A stretch of 12,880 bases of DNA, taken from NCBI GenBank assembly GCA_026001245.1, contig BNZR01000040.1, forward strand, positions 1 to 12,880. Direction: 5' to 3'. Under the pieces are notes generated by a model. That model did no database searches. It saw nothing but the letters and a program-made list of their open reading frames with translations, and had not been told where the DNA came from. Shown in pieces: positions 6,397-12,880 of this stretch. A program made the translations under genes and the position numbers. The stretch's first letter is position 1; every line of letters begins with the position of its first letter. This DNA is from Clostridia bacterium. Lineage in GTDB: Bacteria; Bacillota_A; Clostridia; Oscillospirales; UBA929.

Positions 6397-7548
6397 ATGA
6401 CTACAATTTATTGGATTCGCCACGGCGAGGCGGAGGGCAATCTGTACCGCCGCTGTCACGGGCATTATAACTCTAAGATTACCTTAAACGGGCAGAGACA
6501 GCTGTCCGCTTTGCGCGACAGGTTCGCCAACGTGCAAATCGACGCGGTGTATTCAAGCGATTTGTGCCGCGCATGGACCACGGCGGACGCGCTGGCGCGC
6601 CCACGCGGGCAGGTAGTCACGGTACATCCGGGACTGCGCGAGGTTAACTTGGGCGAGTGGGAGGACTTAACCTGGGGCGAGATATGCCACCGCGCCCCCA
6701 AGCAATACGCGAAGTTCTTGGAAACCCCGTGGGAGGTCAAGCCACGCGGCGGCGAGACGCTTAAAATGGCGCGTATCCGCGCCTATGTCGCGTTGCGCGA
6801 CATAGCGGCGCGGCACGACGGGCAGACCGTGGCCATAGTCAGCCACGGGCTTGTAACACGGGGCTTGATGAGCTATGTTCAAAAATTAAGCCCGCAACGG
6901 TTGCTGGCGCATGGCGACAACACCTGCGTGACACTGTTGGGATACGCGGACGGCGAGTTTAGGCTTAGATACTACGCCGACAACAGCCATCTTGGAGAAT
7001 TATCCACGCAGGCGCGCAACGGCAATGTGCTTAAAAACGGCGAAATGCGGTTCCGCCCCGTAAGTCTGCGCCGCGAGCTTCACTTGTTCGAGCGGTTCCG
7101 GCGGGACGCGTGGCACTGTATCTACGGGAATTTAGAGAATTATGACCCGGAGGTGTTCGTTCAAGAGGCGCGGTGGCTTTCTTCCGTAGACCGCAACACG
7201 GTGCTGTTCGCCACGCGGGGGGACATGCCCGTGGGGCTGTTGGAGGTGGAGCGCGAGTCGCCCTTGGTTTACGGCGCGGCGCATATCAGCTTTATCTATC
7301 TGTCGCCCGAATATCGCGGGCGGGGACTGGCCTGTCAACTGTTGGGGCAGGCGGTGTCATACTGCCGCGCAAAGGGACGCGCCGAGCTTACTTTGCGGGT
7401 GTTCGGCGGGAATGAGCGGGGCATAAAGTTCTACAGCCGCCACGGGTTTCAGACCTTTGGCGAGGAAAACGCGCTGGGCGGCGACCTGTTGCGCATGTCG
7501 GCGGACATAACCGTGCCGCCTATCAGACCGGCGTACCCATGGAGATGA
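6397..7548 (+). CDS. Bifunctional histidine phosphatase / GNAT acetyltransferase fusion
   Basis: A 383-aa fusion of two enzymes. Residues 1-200 are a histidine phosphatase (phosphoglycerate-mutase-like): R8-H9-G10-E11 with nucleophile His9, Arg58 in SSDLCRA, acid Glu82 in LREVNLGEW, and second His150 in VSHG, so the catalytic set is complete. Residues about 218-365 are a GNAT fold: motif A YLSPEYRGRGLACQLL (301-316) holds the acetyl-CoA pyrophosphate loop RGRGLA, and NERGIKFYSRHGF (339-351) is the usual motif B. Substrates of neither half are known. Start: AAGGAGTGAG (6384-6393) just before ATG 6397; the frame is open further upstream to 6283, but that part lies across the 5' end of DUF421 and is not used. 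Its TGA overlaps the ATG of the YgiQ gene at 7545, so it heads an operon with ygiQ and mnmA. Confidence 0.92.
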   Translation: MTTIYWIRHGEAEGNLYRRCHGHYNSKITLNGQRQLSALRDRFANVQIDAVYSSDLCRAWTTADALARPRGQVVTVHPGLREVNLGEWEDLTWGEICHRAPKQYAKFLETPWEVKPRGGETLKMARIRAYVALRDIAARHDGQTVAIVSHGLVTRGLMSYVQKLSPQRLLAHGDNTCVTLLGYADGEFRLRYYADNSHLGELSTQARNGNVLKNGEMRFRPVSLRRELHLFERFRRDAWHCIYGNLENYDPEVFVQEARWLSSVDRNTVLFATRGDMPVGLLEVERESPLVYGAAHISFIYLSPEYRGRGLACQLLGQAVSYCRAKGRAELTLRVFGGNERGIKFYSRHGFQTFGEENALGGDLLRMSADITVPPIRPAYPWR

Positions 7549-9308
7549 ATTTTTTGCCCGTCTCGCGGGACGAAATGGTCGAGCGGGGCTGGTATTGGTA
7601 TGACTTTTTGCTGGTTACGGGGGACGCTTATGTCGATCACCCCAGCTTCGGCGCGGCGGTAATCGGGCGCGTGCTGGAAAGCGCGGGCTATCGCGTGGCG
7701 GTGCTGGCACAGCCGAAATATCACAACGCGGACGCCTTTGCGGCCATGACCAAGCCCCGGCGCGGCGTTATGATTACGGGCGGCAACGTGGACAGCATGG
7801 TTGCAAAGTACACCGCCGCGAAAAAACCGCGCTCGGACGACGATTACAGCCCCAACCAAAAGGCGGGACTGCGCCCCGACCGCGCCAGTATAGTCTACGC
7901 AAAGCTTGCGCGGGCGGCCTTTGGGGACGTTAAGATTATACTGGGCGGGCTGGAGGCCTCTCTGCGCCGCTTCGCGCACTATGACTACTGGGACGACGCG
8001 GTGCGCGGCTCGTATCTAATTGATTCGGGCGCGGATATTTTGGTGTATGGCATGGGCGAGCGTACGGTTTTGGACGTGGCGGCGGGTAAGGACGCGAAAG
8101 ACATTCGCGGTATCTGCTACGCGGCGCAGAGCTATGACGGGCAGGGCGTTTACTGCCACTCGCTGGAGGAGGTTCAAAGCTCGCGCCACAAATACGCCGC
8201 CGCGTTTATGACGCAGTATTACGAGCAGGACGCGGCCACGGGCAAGACGGTAATCCAACCCCACGGCGATTTGTTGCTTATTCAAAACCCGCCCGCGCCG
8301 CCCTTGGAATCGGAGGAATTAGACCGCGCCGCAAAGCTGCCATATACCCGCGCCGCGCACCCGATGTACAAAAACGGCATAAAGGCCTTGGAGGAGGTGC
8401 GCTTTTCGATTATCCACAACCGGGGTTGCTTCGGGGGCTGTCACTTCTGCGCGATAGCCTTTCATCAGGGGCGCGAGGTCACGGCGCGAAGCCACGAGTC
8501 GGTTGTGGCGGAAGCGGAGGCTATCGCGGGGTTGCCGGACTTTAAGGGCTATATCCACGACGTGGGAGGGCCTACGGCCAACTGGCGCAGGCGTTCCTGT
8601 TCGGGGCAACGCACGCGGGGCATGTGCCGCAAAAAGTCCTGCCTTGCGCCGAAAATCTGCCCCAAGGCGGATGTTGACGGCTCGGATTATTTGAATCTTC
8701 TGCGAAAACTGCGTCAGGTGCGGGGGGTTAAAAAGGTGTTCGTGCGGTCGGGACTGCGCTATGACGCGCTGATGGCCGATAATTCGGGTCTGCTGGCGGA
8801 GCTAGTACAGCACCACGTTAGCGGACAGCTGAAAGTCGCGCCGGAGCATTGCGCCGCAACGGTTTTGGACATGATGGGCAAGCCGCATTGGGAGGTGTTC
8901 GAGAGCTTTGACCGCAAATTTGCCGCCTTGAACAAAAAGTACGGCAAGCAACAGTTTTTGGTGCCGTATTTAATCTCGTCCCACCCCGGCTGTACGCTGA
9001 AAGACGCGGTTAAGCTTGCCGAGACGCTGAACGCCATGAATCGCCGCCCGGAGCAGGTGCAGGATTTTTACCCCACGCCGGGTACGTTGTCCACTTGCAT
9101 GTACTACACGGGGCTGAACCCGCGCAACATGAAGCCCGTGTATGTGCCGCGCAGTCCGCAGGACAAGGCCATGCAACGCGCCCTGTTGCAATGGAACCGA
9201 CCCGACAAGCGTGATTTGGTGCTGGAGGCGTTGCGCCGGGCGGTGCGCATGGACTTGGTGGGGTTCGCGCCGCGTTGCCTGATTCGACCCGAAAGGCGGA
9301 AAAAATGA
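7545..9308 (+). CDS. ygiQ: YgiQ family radical SAM protein
   Basis: A 587-aa protein of the YgiQ (UPF0313) family; the reaction it catalyses is not established. The N-terminal signature MNFLPVSRDEMVERGW, then TGDAYVDHPSFG (25-36), is diagnostic. The radical SAM cluster motif is C295-x3-C299-x2-C302 in NRGCFGGCHFC, which holds the [4Fe-4S] cluster that cleaves S-adenosylmethionine. A second cysteine group follows GPTANW: C352, C361, C366 and C372. The C-terminal half has KVAPEHC and QDFYPTPGTLSTCMYYTG, both usual for the family. Start: ATG 7545 overlaps the preceding stop as ATGA; another in-frame ATG sits at 7539. Neither has a clear ribosome binding site, so translation is probably coupled to the upstream gene. 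Its own TGA overlaps the mnmA start (9305-9308). Length is within the family's usual range. Confidence 0.92.
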   Translation: MNFLPVSRDEMVERGWYWYDFLLVTGDAYVDHPSFGAAVIGRVLESAGYRVAVLAQPKYHNADAFAAMTKPRRGVMITGGNVDSMVAKYTAAKKPRSDDDYSPNQKAGLRPDRASIVYAKLARAAFGDVKIILGGLEASLRRFAHYDYWDDAVRGSYLIDSGADILVYGMGERTVLDVAAGKDAKDIRGICYAAQSYDGQGVYCHSLEEVQSSRHKYAAAFMTQYYEQDAATGKTVIQPHGDLLLIQNPPAPPLESEELDRAAKLPYTRAAHPMYKNGIKALEEVRFSIIHNRGCFGGCHFCAIAFHQGREVTARSHESVVAEAEAIAGLPDFKGYIHDVGGPTANWRRRSCSGQRTRGMCRKKSCLAPKICPKADVDGSDYLNLLRKLRQVRGVKKVFVRSGLRYDALMADNSGLLAELVQHHVSGQLKVAPEHCAATVLDMMGKPHWEVFESFDRKFAALNKKYGKQQFLVPYLISSHPGCTLKDAVKLAETLNAMNRRPEQVQDFYPTPGTLSTCMYYTGLNPRNMKPVYVPRSPQDKAMQRALLQWNRPDKRDLVLEALRRAVRMDLVGFAPRCLIRPERRKK

Positions 9309-10327
9309 ACGTTATGGTAGCAATGAGCGGCGGCGTGGACAGTTCCGTCGCGGCGTATATACTTCAAAAGCAGGGGCATAAAATCGCGGGCGCGACTATG
9401 AAGCTGTTGTCCGACAACGCCCGCTCGAACTGCTGTTCGCCGGAGGACGCGGAGGACGCAAAAGCCGTGTGCGACACGCTAGGCGTGCCGCACTATGTGT
9501 TCGATTTTTCCCGCGAGTTCGATCGGGACGTGGTGGACGCGTTCGCGCAGAGCTATATCGGCGGGCGCACGCCGAATCCCTGTATCGAGTGCAATCGGCA
9601 CCTTAAATTTGACGGGCTGTTACGGTTGGCGAACGAGCTGGGGTATGAGCATATCGCCACAGGGCATTACGCGCGTATCGAGGACGGGAAATTGCTGGTC
9701 GCGCAGGACGCGGCTAAGGATCAAAGCTATGTGCTGTATTGTTTGACACGGGAGCAGCTGCCGCGCACGATTTTCCCGCTGGGCGGCATGACAAAAGCGG
9801 AGGTGCGGGGGATTGCGCAGGCGCGGGGCTTTGTCAACGCCCGCAAGAAAGAGAGCCAGGACATCTGCTTTGTGCCGGACGGGAATTACGCCGCGTTTAT
9901 CGAGCGGCTGACCGGGGAAAAATCCACGCCGGGCGATTTTGTGGACGTGTCGGGCAAAACCATAGGCCGCCACGGGGGGCTTATTCGCTATACAGTCGGT
10001 CAGCGGCGCGGACTGGGGGTAAGCGCGGAGGCGCCGCTGTATGTTAAGCAGAAGCGCGTGGAGGATAACACCGTGGTGCTGGCGCGTGAGGGTGAGCTTA
10101 TGGAGCGCGAGCTTATCGCGGACAGCTTTAACTGGATTGGGGAGTTTAAAAGCCGCGTGACGGCGCGGACGCGGTATCACCAGTTGGCGGAGTCGGCTAC
10201 GGTTGAGGTTTTGGAGGACGGGCGTGTGCGGGTTGTGTTCGACAAGCCCCAACGCGCCTTCGCGCCGGGGCAGGCGGTTGTGCTGTATGATGGGCAGAGG
10301 GTGCTTGGCGGGGGGGAGATATGTTGA
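9305..10327 (+). CDS. mnmA: tRNA-specific 2-thiouridylase MnmA (TrmU)
   Basis: A 340-aa cytoplasmic enzyme that adds sulfur at C2 of wobble uridine 34 in Lys, Glu and Gln tRNAs, using ATP and persulfide sulfur. Seen: the PP-loop SGGVDSS (8-14) that binds ATP; TPNPCIECN with Cys96 aligned to the first catalytic cysteine; ATGHYAR (118-124); KDQSYVLY (138-145) for tRNA and adenylate contact; and ESQDICFVP with Cys188 aligned to the second catalytic cysteine. GQRRGLG (232-238) and the C-terminal barrel ending VLGGGEIC complete the family. The CCSPEDAEDAKAV segment (43-55) is of the type common in Clostridia. Start: ATG 9305 gives the normal N-terminus MNVMVAMSGG and overlaps the YgiQ stop; AAAGGCGG lies 5 bases upstream. 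The frame stays open to 9275, but those extra codons are not family-like. It is last in its operon, and no terminator separates it from the convergent Rpn gene. Confidence 0.96.
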   Translation: MNVMVAMSGGVDSSVAAYILQKQGHKIAGATMKLLSDNARSNCCSPEDAEDAKAVCDTLGVPHYVFDFSREFDRDVVDAFAQSYIGGRTPNPCIECNRHLKFDGLLRLANELGYEHIATGHYARIEDGKLLVAQDAAKDQSYVLYCLTREQLPRTIFPLGGMTKAEVRGIAQARGFVNARKKESQDICFVPDGNYAAFIERLTGEKSTPGDFVDVSGKTIGRHGGLIRYTVGQRRGLGVSAEAPLYVKQKRVEDNTVVLAREGELMERELIADSFNWIGEFKSRVTARTRYHQLAESATVEVLEDGRVRVVFDKPQRAFAPGQAVVLYDGQRVLGGGEIC

Positions 10328-10330
10328 TAA

Positions 10331-11269
10331 TTACCCCAGCAGTTCGTCGATTTCTCGCGCACTCATGCCTTGCTCTTTCGCCAATTCGCGGATAATGTCA
10401 TCAGGAAGCTTTTTCTTGCGCATGGCGGCAAACATGGAGTGGCGTTCCTCTCGTCGACCCTCGCGCCGCCCCTTTGCTTCGCCCTCTTGCTGTCCTTCCT
10501 TCTTCGCCTGAAACAGTTGGGACGCTTTGTCCATTTGCCCGACAATCCAGTTGTGATAGGTGTGGCGCAACTCTTTGTCTGACGCTACAATATTATATCT
10601 GTCCGCAAAATCCCGATACCCCTCGTCCATTTGCGCCACTCCCTCCATAAATTTTTGGTCTTTGTACCCTGTGTCAAGTATATACAGCCATAGCGCTAGC
10701 GGATTTTCGTCCAGTAGTTTTTTGCCCTCGCGCTCCAGTTTTGCCCTGAATTTCGGCAATTCAATATCGTGTATCGTCAGATTATCTGTCGCGGGTTCGT
10801 GCGGTGCGTCCGTGTAGAGTACCGCCGCTTGGTGGTGAAAGTGCGGATTTTCCGGGCGAACGTCTTTGCCGAGAATGTTTATCATCGTGATTTTGGGAAA
10901 CGTCTCGTAGCGTGCGCCTTTCGGCACTTCGTTCTGTATTATATGCCCAAAGTTGAACAACACGCGGTCGTTGATGGTTAGCGCTCGTTCAAGCTGTACT
11001 TCAATGCTGAAAATATTGCCCTCCGCGTCCTTCGCCAACACGTCTATTCGGCAACCGCGGGAGGTTACCTCGCCGAGTTGCGTTGACTGACTGCGGACGC
11101 TGACAATCTCGTCAATCAGCGGCAGGCCGCTATCCGCAAGCACGGCGTTGATTATGCCTTTGAGCGCCGTGCCGCTTACGTCTGCGCTCTCGAAAAGCTT
11201 TGAGAAAACGACATCGCTCAACGGTGGTAGCCATTCGGGGATATTTGTTTGGATTTTGCTCTCGTCCAA
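10331..11269 (-). CDS. Rpn family PD-(D/E)XK nuclease / putative transposase
   Basis: A 312-aa protein of the Rpn (PDDEXK nuclease family transposase, YhgA-like) group. Seen: the N-terminal PPLSDVVFSKLF (15-26) with its early Asp, then CRIDVLAKDAEGNIFSIEVQ (73-92) containing Asp76 and Glu90-x-Gln92, which form the nuclease core. The C-terminal part carries a charged stretch rich in Glu, Gly and Arg (257-277) and a helical end (278-312), both usual for Rpn. E. coli Rpn proteins cut DNA and raise RecA-independent recombination. The start is TTG 11269, with AGGTG about 9 bases upstream and a promoter in place; no ATG fits. Composition differs from its neighbours: 85 G+C of 180 bases at 10561-10740, against 36 of 60 at 10021-10080 in mnmA, which suggests acquisition by transfer. 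No inverted terminal repeats were seen. It ends 3 bases from mnmA, tail to tail. Confidence 0.88.
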   Translation of the reverse strand: MDESKIQTNIPEWLPPLSDVVFSKLFESADVSGTALKGIINAVLADSGLPLIDEIVSVRSQSTQLGEVTSRGCRIDVLAKDAEGNIFSIEVQLERALTINDRVLFNFGHIIQNEVPKGARYETFPKITMINILGKDVRPENPHFHHQAAVLYTDAPHEPATDNLTIHDIELPKFRAKLEREGKKLLDENPLALWLYILDTGYKDQKFMEGVAQMDEGYRDFADRYNIVASDKELRHTYHNWIVGQMDKASQLFQAKKEGQQEGEAKGRREGRREERHSMFAAMRKKKLPDDIIRELAKEQGMSAREIDELLG

Positions 11270-11291
11270 CTAAAACACCTGCCTTAGGTTT

Positions 11292-11320
11292 ATTATACAC
11301 CATCGGCGGTGAGATTGCAA
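11292..11320 (-). promoter_or_regulatory. Promoter of the Rpn nuclease gene
   Basis: On the minus strand, TTGCAA (11320-11315) and a perfect TATAAT (11297-11292) are separated by 17 bases. Predicted start is near 11285, leaving a leader of about 16 bases with AGGTG before TTG 11269. This supports the TTG as the true start. Confidence 0.75.
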
Positions 11321-11333
11321 CTTAAATTACCCT

Positions 11334-12880
<1,547 letters not shown>

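Noticed and set aside
7449..7979. Minus-strand open frame of 176 codons across the phosphatase-GNAT/YgiQ junction
   Set aside because: It spans the ends of two well-supported genes on the other strand and has no convincing start signals.
9620..10252. Minus-strand open frame of 210 codons opposite mnmA
   Set aside because: mnmA has all its catalytic motifs in this interval, and the antisense peptide resembles no family.
10331..11269. Rpn gene as part of an intact transposon
   Set aside because: No inverted terminal repeats or target-site duplications were found around it, and it has a normal promoter. Rpn genes are usually free-standing.

Overview
The window reads as chromosomal DNA of an anaerobic, fairly GC-rich Gram-positive of the class Clostridia. 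Evidence: a DUF4364 winged-helix protein (a family typical of Clostridia), a DegV/FakB fatty-acid-binding protein, a Clostridia-type MnmA with a CC motif, pyruvate:ferredoxin oxidoreductase (PFOR), strong AGGAG-type ribosome binding sites, use of TTG and GTG starts, and sigma-A-type promoters (TTGACA-17-TATACT). A possible tandem Spo0A-like site would fit a spore-forming lineage, but this is not proven. No tRNA, rRNA, CRISPR array, integrase or complete insertion sequence was seen.

Layout, left to right. Positions 1-73 hold nothing I can assign. Two minus-strand single-gene units follow: a DUF4364 protein (109-660) with its own promoter and terminator, and a transmembrane methyl-accepting chemotaxis protein (758-2572) with its own promoter and terminator. 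Divergent from the chemoreceptor is a plus-strand operon: DegV, an ABC-F ATPase and a SLOG/DUF1273-like protein (2758-5925), all overlapping by 4-17 bases. A short DUF421 (YetF-like) membrane protein runs against it on the minus strand (5919-6353). Only 43 bases separate that gene from a second plus-strand operon with overlapping genes: a histidine phosphatase-GNAT fusion, a YgiQ-family radical SAM protein and the tRNA thiolase MnmA (6397-10327). A minus-strand Rpn/PD-(D/E)XK nuclease gene (10331-11269) of lower GC content ends 3 bases from mnmA. From a back-to-back promoter region the PFOR gene starts at 11401 and runs off the right edge.

How the genes relate. MnmA (2-thiouridine at tRNA wobble U34) and PFOR (pyruvate to acetyl-CoA with reduced ferredoxin) are core housekeeping enzymes. 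The DegV-ABC-F-SLOG unit combines lipid-ligand binding, a probable ribosome-associated ATPase and a nucleotide-binding-fold protein; their joint role is unknown. The most likely mobile or defence-related element is the Rpn gene. I found no complete new multi-gene system. The points most worth following are the tandem Spo0A-like boxes before the chemoreceptor, the phosphatase-acetyltransferase fusion coupled to YgiQ and MnmA, and a possible internal start in the Rpn gene.
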